Below, piece after piece: positions 46,623 through 55,535 of a stretch of DNA of 64,000 nucleotides. Numbering within the stretch: the stretch's first letter is position 1; every line of letters starts with the position of its first letter. A program made the translations under genes and the position numbers. The notes below the pieces were generated by a model that saw only the letters and a list, made by a program, of their open reading frames with translations, did no database searches and was not told the origin of the DNA. This DNA is from Actinomycetes bacterium (GTDB lineage Bacteria; Actinomycetota; Thermoleophilia; RBG-16-64-13). The stretch spans positions 1 through 64,000 of the forward strand of contig JAGXFW010000014.1 of NCBI GenBank assembly GCA_024637035.1. The letters are read 5' to 3'.

Positions 46623-47834
46623 CTACATGGCGGGCTGCACCGGAGCGGTGGCGAGCGCGCCGTCCTTCACGATCACGATGTTGAGCGGCTTGAGCACATC
46701 GCCGTTCTCGTCGAACGTGATGGCGCCGGTGATGCCTTCGTAGGTGCCCATCGTGCCCAATGTCTCGTTGATCGCGGCGCGATCGTTCGAGCCGGCCATC
46801 TCAGCGGCCGTAGCGACCATCATCACGACGTCGTAGGCGGAGGCTGCGAACCAATCGGGGTTCGCGCCCGCGAACTTGGCATGGTACGCGTCCACGAACT
46901 TCACGACAGCGGGATCGGTCTTGCTGTAGTCGAAGAAGGTGGAGACCAGCATGCCCTCGACCGCTGCGCCACCCAGGGTGGCGAGTTCATCGGAGGCGTA
47001 GCCGTCGGAGCCGAGCCACGTCACCGTGATACCAAGTTCGGCGGCCTGCTGGACGATCTTCGAGCCCTCAGGGTAGTAGCCGGAGAGGAAGATCAGTTCC
47101 GGGGCAGCCTGCTTGATCTTGGTGAGCTGCGCCTTGAACTCGGCGTCGCCCGCGGTGTACTGCTCGCGCCCCACGACTTCACCGCCGGCAGCCTTGAATG
47201 CGGCCTCGTACGTGTCGGCAAGACCACGGCCGTAGTCGCCGTCGTCGTACATGATGGCGATCTTCTTGAAGCCAAGATCTTCCAACGTGTACTTGGCGAG
47301 CCCCTCACCTTGAACAGCGTCGGTCATGCAGATACGCCAGATGAAGTCACCGAGCGCACTGATGTCCGGGTTCGTGGCCGAAGGCGAGATCATGGGAAGG
47401 CCGATCTCTTCGTATTTCGGGCCTGCGGCCAGGGTGGCGCCGCTGAACATATGACCGTTCACGAAGAGTATTTCGGCATCATCGATGAACTTCTGAGCCA
47501 CGAGCACGGCTTCCTTCGGGTCGCCGAGGTCGTCGCCGCTCTCGTACGAGACTTCCCCGCCGTTCACGCCACCCTTGGTACTCAGTTCCTCGACGGCGAT
47601 ATCGGCACCGGCGGTGTGCGACGCACCGTACGTGGCGTACTGACCAGTCATGGGACCAGCGAGACCGAACTTGAACGGCACAGCCATACCGGCCGTCGTC
47701 TCGGTCGTACCCGCGGTGGTCTCGGTGGCGCCGGCGGTGGTCGTGGTCGTGCTGTCGCCGCAGCCGGCAAGGCCGACCGCGAACGCCGCGAGCGCGACAA
47801 CGAGCAACACTGCTAGAACCCTGAAACCTTTCAT
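46623..47834 (-). CDS. Branched-chain amino acid-type ABC substrate-binding lipoprotein (LivK family)
   Basis: A 403-residue exported lipoprotein. The signal ends in the lipobox LAGC (about residue 25), followed by a Thr/Ala linker. The mature part has the type I periplasmic-binding features GLAGPMTGQYATYG, VNGHMFSGATLA, IMYDDGDYGRG and GSDGYASDELA. The ATG at 47834 follows GGAGGGAG. Its ligand may be a branched-chain or modified amino acid; the next catabolic genes after the transporter (aconitase X) hint at hydroxyproline-like compounds, which is inference. It ends at TAG and is followed by a terminator. Confidence 0.93.
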   Translation of the reverse strand: MKGFRVLAVLLVVALAAFAVGLAGCGDSTTTTTAGATETTAGTTETTAGMAVPFKFGLAGPMTGQYATYGASHTAGADIAVEELSTKGGVNGGEVSYESGDDLGDPKEAVLVAQKFIDDAEILFVNGHMFSGATLAAGPKYEEIGLPMISPSATNPDISALGDFIWRICMTDAVQGEGLAKYTLEDLGFKKIAIMYDDGDYGRGLADTYEAAFKAAGGEVVGREQYTAGDAEFKAQLTKIKQAAPELIFLSGYYPEGSKIVQQAAELGITVTWLGSDGYASDELATLGGAAVEGMLVSTFFDYSKTDPAVVKFVDAYHAKFAGANPDWFAASAYDVVMMVATAAEMAGSNDRAAINETLGTMGTYEGITGAITFDENGDVLKPLNIVIVKDGALATAPVQPAM

Positions 47835-47965
47835 TCGTCTCCCTCCATAGAGATACATCATCCCCGCCACCGGGCACGCCCGGGCACGGCGGGCGAGCCT
47901 GCCCAGACATCGTCTCGGCGCGACCCACAATCTTGGAGTGTATCGAGATGTCCTCGACTAGGCAA

Positions 47966-48010
47966 GCGCCCCAGTTGCCTCACCGTTTCTACGTGAGGCA
48001 ACTGGGGCGC
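47966..48010. repeat. Perfect 18-bp inverted repeat with 9-base loop
   Basis: 47966-47983 pairs with 47993-48010. It lies in the 301-base non-coding stretch between the livK-like start (47834) and the tRNA-Leu gene (48136). No T-run follows on either strand, so a terminator is less likely than an operator or a structured RNA element. The rest of the stretch presumably holds the livK and tRNA promoters; I could not identify their boxes. Confidence 0.75.
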
Positions 48011-48135
48011 CGACCCCGGGCCAAGGCAAGCACGGGAGCCGAATCAAACCCCGCGACACGGGCTGACGTGCGCGGTCCGCTCGACTATAATGGGTGGCCG
48101 ACTCAGCTCTCGGAACACGAGCGCCGAGTCGAACG

Positions 48136-48221
48136 GCCGAAGTGGCGGAACTGGCAGACGCGCTGGACTCAAACTCCAGTGAGGTTCACACCTCGTGCGG
48201 GTTCGATTCCCGCCTTCGGCA
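48136..48221 (+). tRNA. tRNA-Leu (anticodon CAA)
   Basis: An 86-base class II tRNA. Acceptor arms GCCGAAG/CTTCGGC pair fully, the anticodon stem is CTGGA/TCCAG around the loop CTCAAAC (anticodon CAA, codon UUG), and a long variable arm (GAGGT/ACCTC) is present. The T arm contains GGTTCGATTCC. The discriminator base is A and CCA is not encoded. Confidence 0.96.
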
Positions 48222-48236
48222 CTGACTCGAGGCACG

Positions 48237-50327
48237 GTGCTCTCCACCGTGCGGGTCCGGCACTCGTGCGTAGGACGCCCGCGCACGAAGGAGGCTCCCG
48301 GTGACGAATCGCACGTCTTGTTCTCGCGCTTGCTGACCGGGCTGCGGCTGAGTGGGTCGCGAGTCATCATCGCGGCTCTCGCCCTCACTCCCATACTGCT
48401 GTCTTTCGCGCATGGCGGCTACTTCGCCGGCACTTGGCTCTCGCTGGCCGTCCTGCTGGGGGCCATACTGCTCGTCTTGCGGGTGGGCGGGGGGCCTCGC
48501 TTGGCCGGGTTCCGAGACCGCATCCCTCGTGCGTCCCTGGCACCTCTCGCCCTCCTTGCGGCTCTTGCCGTCTGGACGTTGGGCTCCGCCCTCTGGGCCA
48601 CCGACACAGCCTCCGCTCTTTCGGAGGGGACACGGACCCTGCTCTATGTCCTTCTTGCGGCATTCGCCTTCTGTGTGGTCCGAAATCGCGACGACGCCCG
48701 CTTCTTCATGATCGTGTATTCCCTCGGCAGCGGTCTGGTGGCCCTCATCACCATGGTCTCCGTCGCAGTGAGTTCTTCACCCGAGAGCTACTTCCGCTTC
48801 TTCAAGCTCAACGAACCGGTGGGGTACTACAACGCTGAGGCGACCTACTTCCTCATGCCGGCGCTGTTGGCCGTGCACCTGGCCTCGAGGAAGAGCACCG
48901 CACCCCTGCTTCGCCCTCTCTTGTTCTCAGCCGGGGTCTCCTCACTCATGATGGCCGTGCTCACGCAGAGTCGGGGGGCGTTCTGGGCCTTCCTAGCCGC
49001 GCTGCTCGCATACTTCGTACTCGTCCCTGGGCGGCCACGTGCGCTACTCTGGTGGGCCACCGCCCTCGGTCTGGTGATCATGGCATTCGACAGACTCAAC
49101 GGGCCTCAATTAGTGCTACGCGCCTACGACCTGCCGGCTTTGCCTACCAGTGTCAGCACCGCGAGTTGGGCATTCGGGATGGCCGTCGTGATATCCCTGA
49201 TCTTCTCGACGACACTTACGATGATCGACCTGCGCGTACGATTGCGCGCACGCGGCGTTTGGGTGTCGCGGGGCATCGCGGTCGCGGTTGTGGCCGCGCT
49301 GATCATACTGGGCATCGTCCGCTTCCCTGGGCTGCTCGACCCGATGGACACGGTCAGCGATGCGTGGGGGCAGTTCAAGGGGTCTTCCGCATCCGTATCC
49401 ACGTCCAAAGTGCGTATCCTCGACCTGAACGGCAGCGAACGCTACGAACTCTGGCAGGTGGCATGGCGCACCTTTGAGGACTCCCCAGCAGTGGGGATCG
49501 GCGCCGATAACTACTCGATCGCCTGGAACATGAACCGCTCATCCGCGCACGACGTGCGCCAGCCGCACAACCTCTATCTGCGTCTCTTGGCGGAACTCGG
49601 GTTGCCCGGCCTGCTGCTGCTCTTCGCAGCCGGAGTCGCCACTCTCGTCGCCTCACTTCGCCCGCTGAGCGGACCCAAGCGCGCATACCGAGGGGCGATC
49701 GTAGCGGGCATCGTGGCCGCCTGTGTCCAATTCATCGTGCACGCCGCGGGTGACTGGGTGTGGCACATGCCCGCGGTTGGAGGAGCGTTCTTCCTACTCG
49801 TCGGCGTTCTCCTTGGCGTTTCGGCGGGCGAGAGCCCGAAGGTCGCACCCACGCCGCCGGGTGCGCGAGACACGAAGGGTGTCGCCACTCCCGGAGAGCG
49901 CCGTCACCCCGCACCACTGACGCTCTTGGCCGTCGCGAGCGTCGTTCTCGTAGCGCTCGCGGCACCACAAGCGGTGGCTGAACGATTCGACGCGCGGGCT
50001 ACGTCACTTCTTGCTCAGAATGAGACCCATCTCGCGAAACAAGCCGCCGCCTGGGCGGCACGCGCGAATCCCTTCAGCGGGAAGCCACTCGTGCTTCAGG
50101 CAAGAGCCCTGGCCGCCGAAGGCGACTACACGCGCTCGGAGGCATCCTTCCTCGCGGCGACACAGAAGAATCCGGCGGACTGGCACACTTACCTGCTCTG
50201 GGGCGACACGGTCAGAGCCGACGGAGGCGACCCGAGGATGCTCTACGAGACGGCCCGCGCACTGAACCCCCAGAACCCCGGTGTCAGAGAACGCCTGGAG
50301 ATCGAACTGCCCGGCGATCCCGGCTAG
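48237..50327 (+). CDS. O-antigen-ligase-like membrane protein with C-terminal TPR region
   Basis: A protein of about 696 residues with roughly 11 membrane segments in its first 500 residues and a Wzy/WaaL-type loop containing VGIGADNYS and RQPHNLYLRLLAELG. The last 120 residues are a tetratricopeptide-like region (AAAWAARANPFSGKP, EASFLAATQKNPADW). It probably polymerises or ligates an exopolysaccharide on the outer face of the membrane. The start is uncertain: the frame is open from inside the tRNA. A GTG at 48237 (after GAGG) is used here. The best ribosome site (AAGGAGG) serves a GTG at 48301 in another frame that stops after 11 codons. It ends at TAG. Confidence 0.75.
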   Translation: MLSTVRVRHSCVGRPRTKEAPGDESHVLFSRLLTGLRLSGSRVIIAALALTPILLSFAHGGYFAGTWLSLAVLLGAILLVLRVGGGPRLAGFRDRIPRASLAPLALLAALAVWTLGSALWATDTASALSEGTRTLLYVLLAAFAFCVVRNRDDARFFMIVYSLGSGLVALITMVSVAVSSSPESYFRFFKLNEPVGYYNAEATYFLMPALLAVHLASRKSTAPLLRPLLFSAGVSSLMMAVLTQSRGAFWAFLAALLAYFVLVPGRPRALLWWATALGLVIMAFDRLNGPQLVLRAYDLPALPTSVSTASWAFGMAVVISLIFSTTLTMIDLRVRLRARGVWVSRGIAVAVVAALIILGIVRFPGLLDPMDTVSDAWGQFKGSSASVSTSKVRILDLNGSERYELWQVAWRTFEDSPAVGIGADNYSIAWNMNRSSAHDVRQPHNLYLRLLAELGLPGLLLLFAAGVATLVASLRPLSGPKRAYRGAIVAGIVAACVQFIVHAAGDWVWHMPAVGGAFFLLVGVLLGVSAGESPKVAPTPPGARDTKGVATPGERRHPAPLTLLAVASVVLVALAAPQAVAERFDARATSLLAQNETHLAKQAAAWAARANPFSGKPLVLQARALAAEGDYTRSEASFLAATQKNPADWHTYLLWGDTVRADGGDPRMLYETARALNPQNPGVRERLEIELPGDPG

Positions 50328-50351
50328 ACGACGGGCCCCTCATACACACGC

Positions 50352-50384
50352 GAACGGCCGGCCGTTGAACACGGCCGGCCGTTC
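50352..50384. terminator. GC-rich hairpin between convergent genes
   Basis: A perfect 14-bp stem (50352-50365 with 50371-50384) and a 5-base loop in the 82-base gap between two converging genes. No U-tract is present. The position supports a bidirectional terminator. Confidence 0.65.
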
Positions 50385-50409
50385 GAAGTCACAACTCTCT
50401 CAGCTCAGA

Positions 50410-50781
50410 TCAGGGCTCTTCGCGGCGCCCCCGCCGGAGCATCACGCCCAGACCCACGAGCACCACTCCGCCACCGAAGATCATGAGCATCTGCGCACCG
50501 GTGAAGGGGAATACACTGCGGTCCGATGCATTGACGTAGCTCTTCAGCCGGTCGAGTACATCCGGATCGCCGTACTGGGCGAGCACGGGATCAGAGAACA
50601 CGGCCTCGATCTCCGCCCGAGTATAGTCGCCGTCGAGTTTCCCATCCGCGGCGTAATCGTCATAGATCTCCTGGGGGGTCGCCGCCAGAGCGATCCCAGA
50701 CATCATGAAGGCGATCAAGAACGCCAGCACCAAACCAAGCCCCAGCCTCTTCGCCCATATCCGATCTACACGTACCATCAT
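50410..50781 (-). CDS. Small secreted protein with LPxTG-like C-terminal sorting signal
   Basis: A 123-residue protein. A signal peptide of about 33 residues (cleavage near ALAAT) is followed by a short acidic domain and then FPFTGAQ, a hydrophobic segment of about 18 residues and the charged tail RRGRREEP. This is the layout of a sortase substrate, with Phe in place of the first Leu. The mature middle is only about 55 residues and not recognisable. Two adjacent ATGs (50781, 50778) follow GGGAGG. It may alternatively be a simple single-pass membrane protein. Confidence 0.6.
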   Translation of the reverse strand: MMVRVDRIWAKRLGLGLVLAFLIAFMMSGIALAATPQEIYDDYAADGKLDGDYTRAEIEAVFSDPVLAQYGDPDVLDRLKSYVNASDRSVFPFTGAQMLMIFGGGVVLVGLGVMLRRGRREEP

Positions 50782-50931
50782 CAACCTCCCCGGCTCAGCA
50801 ACACGAAAGATGCCGTACTAACGACAGCACCGACGTCTAATCCCATATCCCTACAGCTTCCCCTCAGCAAAGGCGTTTCCTCTGACTGAGAGGGTTACTA
50901 CATAGACGATACTACCCAAGACCCGCGGGAG

Positions 50932-52122
50932 TCAATCAGTCAGCGAGCGCGTGCCGGCCCAACCAGAAAGTACCTGACGGTACAAACTGACAAGCGCCTC
51001 CGCATTCGCCCGCAGCGAATACCCCGCCAGGACCGTCTGTCTGTTGCGTGCTCCCATGTGCCCGGCCCGCTCCGTATGGGCGAGCATCGCCATCACACCG
51101 TCGGCGAGGGCCACAGGATCGCGCCGTGGGACGAGAACCCCTCCGGCCCCGCCACCCAGGAGTTCTCGCACCGACCCCACGTCGGTCGAGACCACGGGAA
51201 GACCAGACGCCATCGCCTCGAGGAGGGCAAGTGGCAGGCCTTCCCACGCGGACGGCAGGACAAGCGCATCGAGCGACCTCATGACCTCGGGCACGTCGGC
51301 GCGCTCTCCCGCGAACTTCACCGATCCTCTCACGCCCCGATCCGAAGCCTCGGCCTCCAGTTCGCCCCGCTGCGACCCGTCTCCGACCACGACGAAACCA
51401 GCCGCGACGTTCCGTGACTCCAAGATCGCGGCGGCCGCGAGCAGATTCGACACGTCCTTCGCCGGTTCCAGACGACCGACGCAGCCGAACACCGGCCGCT
51501 CGTCGTGGAATCCCCAGCGCCGCCAAGGACGCATGCGATCCCGCGACACCGGGTGGAAGCGTTCGGCGTCGACCCCATTCGGTATCACCCTGACCTTCTG
51601 TGGCGACACGACTCCGGATTGCGACATGATGACCGCGACCTCGCGCCCGACGCACACGTCCGCCGACGTGAGGCAGTCGGTGGCCTTGAGGGCTTCGTAC
51701 TCCCAGCGATGTTCGAAGCGTCCGGTGTGGATAGAAGATATCTCGGCCTGCGTCCATGGCGTCAGCGTGGACAGCCGCCCCAACAGGTTGGCATGCACGA
51801 GATGCGTGTGCACCACGTCGGCCCGAAAGGCCCGAAGGTGCCGACCCAGGGCCAATAGACCGCGAGGATCGTACTTCACGGCCATATCGCACGAGCCGAC
51901 AGGGTATCCCGCGTCCCGCATTCTCAGGCCCACCGGGCCTAAGGGTCGCAGGCTCACCGCAAACGGGTCGACCCGGGGCACGAGGTGAGGCATCAGACGC
52001 TCGAGCATGATCTCGGCCCCACCCGTATCAAGAGACGTGATCAGGAACAGTACCCGCATCCGCTCTCCAGGGAAGTCGGAAGCAGGCTGAGCGATGCATG
52101 ACGACACGTGATCCGAGGTCAT
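50932..52122 (-). CDS. Glycosyltransferase family 4 protein
   Basis: A 396-residue GT-B glycosyltransferase. The N-terminal half begins with RVLFLITSLDTGGAE, and the donor-binding half holds VIPNGVDAERF, GCVGRLEPAKD and the EX7E-type motif around SAWEGLPLALLEAMASG. It adds a sugar to the growing exopolysaccharide or lipid-linked repeat on the cytoplasmic side. Two starts are possible: ATG 52122 after GGGAG and ATG 52059 after GGAGAG, right at the fold's first strand. I annotate the longer one. Confidence 0.88.
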   Translation of the reverse strand: MTSDHVSSCIAQPASDFPGERMRVLFLITSLDTGGAEIMLERLMPHLVPRVDPFAVSLRPLGPVGLRMRDAGYPVGSCDMAVKYDPRGLLALGRHLRAFRADVVHTHLVHANLLGRLSTLTPWTQAEISSIHTGRFEHRWEYEALKATDCLTSADVCVGREVAVIMSQSGVVSPQKVRVIPNGVDAERFHPVSRDRMRPWRRWGFHDERPVFGCVGRLEPAKDVSNLLAAAAILESRNVAAGFVVVGDGSQRGELEAEASDRGVRGSVKFAGERADVPEVMRSLDALVLPSAWEGLPLALLEAMASGLPVVSTDVGSVRELLGGGAGGVLVPRRDPVALADGVMAMLAHTERAGHMGARNRQTVLAGYSLRANAEALVSLYRQVLSGWAGTRSLTD

Positions 52123-52146
52123 ATCCGACTCCCATCGGAAACGGAA

Positions 52147-52170
52147 GCGGGGCCCCTCTCGGAACCCCGC
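52147..52170 (-). terminator. Imperfect hairpin downstream of the glycosidase-like gene
   Basis: GCGGGG/CCCCGC arms (52147-52152 and 52165-52170) with a partly paired interior lie about 35 bases after the stop of the gene at 52204. The sequence after it on the minus strand is pyrimidine-rich (CTTCCGTTTCC). A weak terminator is the simplest reading. Confidence 0.4.
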
Positions 52171-52203
52171 GCTTGAGTCGAGCAGTCCCTATCGCCCCGG
52201 ATT

Positions 52204-54051
52204 CTACTCCAGGTAGAGCACCCCGGTCGAGAACACCGATGTCGCCCCCGCGCTGTTCCGATACGTGGCGCCCGAGATGGCTGCCTTGGTCTTGCGCTGG
52301 CCGGCGGAGATCGTGCGCACGGTGACGGCCGTACCGGCGACGTTCCCCACGTTGTCGTAAGCGATCGCGACGAGCTGATGTTCACCCATCTTCTCGGTAC
52401 GCGCGTCCCACACGAAAGCGAAAGGCGCGGTCCTGTCAGCCCCCAACATGCGGCCGTTCGCAATGAGTTCCACTTTCAGGATCCCCGAGAGGGCCGTCGC
52501 CTTGACTTCGACTGCCACCAACCCACGAACGATCGCTCCGTCCGTGGGCTTGAGGAATTCGATCACCGGGAGCCGCTCGACCCTGTAGGAGCTCGTGCCA
52601 GTGGTGGTCGTGGTCGGGGCGACCGCGGTGGTGGTCGTCGGCGCCACGGTGGTCGTCGTCGGAGCCACGGTGGTCGTCGTCGGAGCCACGGTGGTCGTCG
52701 TCGGCGCCACGGTGGTCGTAGTCGGGGCGGCCGTGGTGGTCGTCGTAGTCGGGGCGGCCGTGGTGGTCGTCGTCGGCGCCACGGTGGTCGTGGTCGTCGG
52801 CGCGGCCGTGGTGGTCGTCGTCGGCGCCGCCACCTTGGTCAGGATGGATGCGCTGTTCGGACCGAGCGTCACCGACGTGCGAGCGACTCCCCTGTCGTCA
52901 ACGACGCCGCTCACCGGAACGGTACGCGTCACGCTGTTGGACGGGTTGACCAGAACCAGACTATTGGCGAACTCGCGCGTGTAGACGCCGTCCTGCCGGA
53001 CCGAGTATGTACCGAGAGGCGCCCCGAGATCGCGGGCCCACTCGTTCGACCACGCGGGCGTCGAGTATGCCGTGGGACCCGACTCCAAGTAGTAGAGGGA
53101 ACCCCTTCCGGCCGCGAGAAGATACGTAGCGTAGGCATACATCTCGGAGCGTGTGTCGCCCACCGCGGCGTGGCTCACGAAGATGGAGAGCTTGCCCAGT
53201 CGCTCGGACGCCTCGACCTCGCGTAGCTGGTTCCGCCACCAGTCCTCCGCCGACTTGAAGTTGACATTCGGGTCCATGCCGGAATGCACGAACTGCTCAT
53301 CCATCAGCCCGTCGGAGATCGAGAGCCAATCCTCCCAGAGGGTGTCGAACCACAGATGATCTACGAGATTACCCACCAGGAGCAGGTTGTTGCCCCCGGC
53401 CTTCGTCTTGCCGTAGGCATGTTGCAGGAACCCGCGCACCGCGGCCTGGAGGGCGGCGTTGTCCGGATAGCGGCTCAGCGAGCGATTGAGTTCCCCGTAC
53501 TTGCGCGTGTACAGGTCGTCGGCGAAGATCCCGTCGAAGCCAAGGGCCTTCGCGCGGTCGATGGACATCGTGGCCCAGTAGTCCCTCCAGGCCTGGTTGC
53601 CCCAGTCCATGACGTAGAAGTCGGTGCCGGCGTAGTACTGAAAGGTTATCCGGTTCCCCGAGGCGTCCTTGAGGAACCAGTCGGGATGGTTCACATCGAT
53701 GTTCTCGCCGGTGCGGAATCCGCCCACGGTCGACGCGTTGTCATCGGAACGGAGGAACATGGAGTTCTTGTAGAGGAGTACCTTGACGCCGGGGTTCGCG
53801 GCCTTGAGAGAACTGATCTGTCCGGCGTTCCACTCGTTCAGGACCACGACCGGGTATCGGGAAGCCGCTTGATTCGTATCGCCCACTTGGAAGAGCCCTG
53901 CGATCCGTGGGACACTGCCGTTCGCGGCCTTGGCCGCAGGTGCGGACACACCGAGCACCAGGCACATCGCTACCAATACCGCCCCTAAGAGCGACCCCAC
54001 TCGCAAGCTTCCCGAACTACGTGCTTCTCGGATGACCGCCATCTGCAACAT
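52204..54051 (-). CDS. Secreted glycoside-hydrolase-like protein with Thr-Pro linker and Ig-like domain
   Basis: A 615-residue exported protein. A signal peptide (about residues 1-42, ending APAAKA) precedes a putative TIM-barrel domain (about 45-400) like the hypothetical glycosyl hydrolase 15 family. It holds VVLNEWNAGQI, HPDWFLKDASGN, FYVMDWGNQAWRDYW and GFDGIFADDLY; the two acidic residues of the last motif are candidate catalytic groups. A Thr/Pro/Ala/Val linker (about 408-484) leads to a C-terminal Ig-like domain (about 495-590). It probably cuts or modifies a polysaccharide at the cell surface. The ATG at 54051 follows AGGAGAGG, just after a predicted cyclic-di-GMP riboswitch. It ends at TAG. 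Confidence 0.78.
   Translation of the reverse strand: MLQMAVIREARSSGSLRVGSLLGAVLVAMCLVLGVSAPAAKAANGSVPRIAGLFQVGDTNQAASRYPVVVLNEWNAGQISSLKAANPGVKVLLYKNSMFLRSDDNASTVGGFRTGENIDVNHPDWFLKDASGNRITFQYYAGTDFYVMDWGNQAWRDYWATMSIDRAKALGFDGIFADDLYTRKYGELNRSLSRYPDNAALQAAVRGFLQHAYGKTKAGGNNLLLVGNLVDHLWFDTLWEDWLSISDGLMDEQFVHSGMDPNVNFKSAEDWWRNQLREVEASERLGKLSIFVSHAAVGDTRSEMYAYATYLLAAGRGSLYYLESGPTAYSTPAWSNEWARDLGAPLGTYSVRQDGVYTREFANSLVLVNPSNSVTRTVPVSGVVDDRGVARTSVTLGPNSASILTKVAAPTTTTTAAPTTTTTVAPTTTTTAAPTTTTTTAAPTTTTVAPTTTTVAPTTTTVAPTTTTVAPTTTTAVAPTTTTTGTSSYRVERLPVIEFLKPTDGAIVRGLVAVEVKATALSGILKVELIANGRMLGADRTAPFAFVWDARTEKMGEHQLVAIAYDNVGNVAGTAVTVRTISAGQRKTKAAISGATYRNSAGATSVFSTGVLYLE
52601..52829. repeat. Short tandem repeat coding for the Thr-Pro linker
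   Basis: Units of 15-21 bases built on GGTGGTCGTCGTCGGCGCCAC-like sequence (plus strand) recur about a dozen times. They code for repeats of A/V-P-T-T-T-T in the linker of the glycosidase-like protein. Such tracts are prone to length change. Confidence 0.85.
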
Positions 54052-54060
54052 ACCTCTCCT

Positions 54061-54142
54061 TCGGTAGTCCGGCCACCTGAATCGATCTCAGGTCCGTGAC
54101 TTTGCGACCCCACCTCGCGATGGGTTTGCCATTTTCGGGACA
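54061..54142 (-). promoter_or_regulatory. Predicted cyclic-di-GMP-I (GEMM) riboswitch
   Basis: Reading the minus strand, the leader contains in order GGCAAACC, GCGA, GTGGGGTCGCAAAGTCACGG, a stem (ACCTGA...TCAGGT) and GGCCGGACTACCGA, the conserved elements of the GEMM class I aptamer as I know them. The ribosome site AGGAGAGG starts right after the last stem, so ligand binding could control access to it. The 220 bases beyond (54143-54362) show no gene; they should hold the two divergent promoters. Confidence 0.82.
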
Positions 54143-54362
54143 GGCCCGGCGATGCCGGATCTCCCTTTCTTCTACTCCAACGGGTATCGACAGAAAGGGA
54201 AACGGACTTTACGGTAAGTAGAAAGAAACTGGAGGCCGCGCCATTGAACGAAGGAGGAAACCGTCGGCTACTTCGAGAAGGCCGTGGCGCCCGAGGCTCG
54301 AGGAGTCGCACGAACCTCTAACAGATGGGTCATGCCGAGCACAGCCCTACCCGTGGTGCCGT

Positions 54363-55535
54363 ATGGCGTGCTACGGTCTTGACGTGACCTCAGCGCCTCA
54401 CACTCTCAAGATACTCGAGGTCGTGCAGCCCGAATCGGGGGGCGCGGCCGTCCACGTGGCCAATCTGTCCGCTCACCTCGTGCAGCGCGGGCACGAGGTC
54501 ACGGTGGCGGGACCGCCCGCTTCCATCCTTGCCTCCCCCAGCATGCGCGACTACACGTACCGCGTCCTGCCTACCCTCGTCCGGGAACCCGATCCGGCCA
54601 ACGACTTCGGTGCGCTCAAAGACCTGATCGTCCTGCTGCGGTCGAACGAATGGGACGTGGTGCACTTCCACAGTTCGAAGGCGGGGTTCCTGGGTAGGAT
54701 CGCCGCCGTTCTGTCTCGTACCAGAGCGGCAGTAGTGTACACACCCCACTGCTTCGCCTTCTTGACGGACATGGGGTCCGCCCGCACCGGCGCCTATCGA
54801 GTGCTGGAACGAGTGGCGGGGCGCATCGGCGACACGATCCTGGTGAGCAGATGGGAGTACATGGGCGGATGGGAGGCGTCTGTGCTTCGCCGTAGGAGAG
54901 CCTGGGTGATCCCGAACGGCGTCGACATCGAGGATATTGCCACGAAGACCCACGTCCAGTCGCCCGACCACCGGCACCACCCGGATTCTCGGATCGAAGG
55001 CCCCACCATCGGGACGGTCACACGCCTCCAGCACGCGAAGGGGGTCGACGTGTTCTTGGAGATGGCCGCCATGCTCCGGGAACGAGTCCGCGATGCACGT
55101 TTCGTGGTAGTAGGAGACGGTCCGGACGAGGAGGCGCTCCGCTCCCAAGCCGAGCGCCTGGGTCTCTCGGCTGCGTGCGAGTTCGCGGGCCGTTCGAGCG
55201 ACGTTCCCGGATACCTTGCCCGATTCGACGTGTTCGTGCTGAGTTCGCGGTATGAGTCTCACCCGCTCGCTCTGCTCGAGGCCATGGCGGCGGGAGTGCC
55301 GGTGGTGGCCACCGCTGTGGGGGGTGTGCCGGAGATCGTCAGGGACGGCGTCGATGGCGTGCTCGTGCCCCCGAAGGATCCTGCGGCGGCGGCGAGTGCC
55401 GTTCAAGGTCTGCTGACCGACCGCGACACGGCCTCGCGACTCGCATCGTCAGCTAGAAGACGATACGAGCGCGCCTTCACCCCCGGCCCCTCCGTTCGGG
55501 AGACCGAGCATGTCTACCTGAGGCTCACATCGTAG
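54363..55535 (+). CDS. Glycosyltransferase family 4 protein
   Basis: A 390-residue GT-B glycosyltransferase. The first strand LKILEVVQPESGGAAVHVANL is followed by the acceptor half; the donor half has VIPNGVDIEDI, GTVTRLQHAKGVD and SSRYESHPLALLEAMAAG. It probably adds one sugar to a lipid-linked exopolysaccharide precursor. No good ribosome site is visible before ATG 54363 or GTG 54384, so the start is open within 21 bases. Its 3' end overlaps the convergent O-antigen-ligase-like gene by 22 bases. It ends at TAG. Confidence 0.88.
   Translation: MACYGLDVTSAPHTLKILEVVQPESGGAAVHVANLSAHLVQRGHEVTVAGPPASILASPSMRDYTYRVLPTLVREPDPANDFGALKDLIVLLRSNEWDVVHFHSSKAGFLGRIAAVLSRTRAAVVYTPHCFAFLTDMGSARTGAYRVLERVAGRIGDTILVSRWEYMGGWEASVLRRRRAWVIPNGVDIEDIATKTHVQSPDHRHHPDSRIEGPTIGTVTRLQHAKGVDVFLEMAAMLRERVRDARFVVVGDGPDEEALRSQAERLGLSAACEFAGRSSDVPGYLARFDVFVLSSRYESHPLALLEAMAAGVPVVATAVGGVPEIVRDGVDGVLVPPKDPAAAASAVQGLLTDRDTASRLASSARRRYERAFTPGPSVRETEHVYLRLTS

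Noticed and set aside
45921-47816. A 631-codon open frame on the plus strand
   Set aside because: Antisense to livH- and livK-like genes and it runs through a perfect terminator stem.
52601-52829. CRISPR-like short repeats
   Set aside because: No unique spacers; the repeats are in-frame codons for a Thr-Pro linker.
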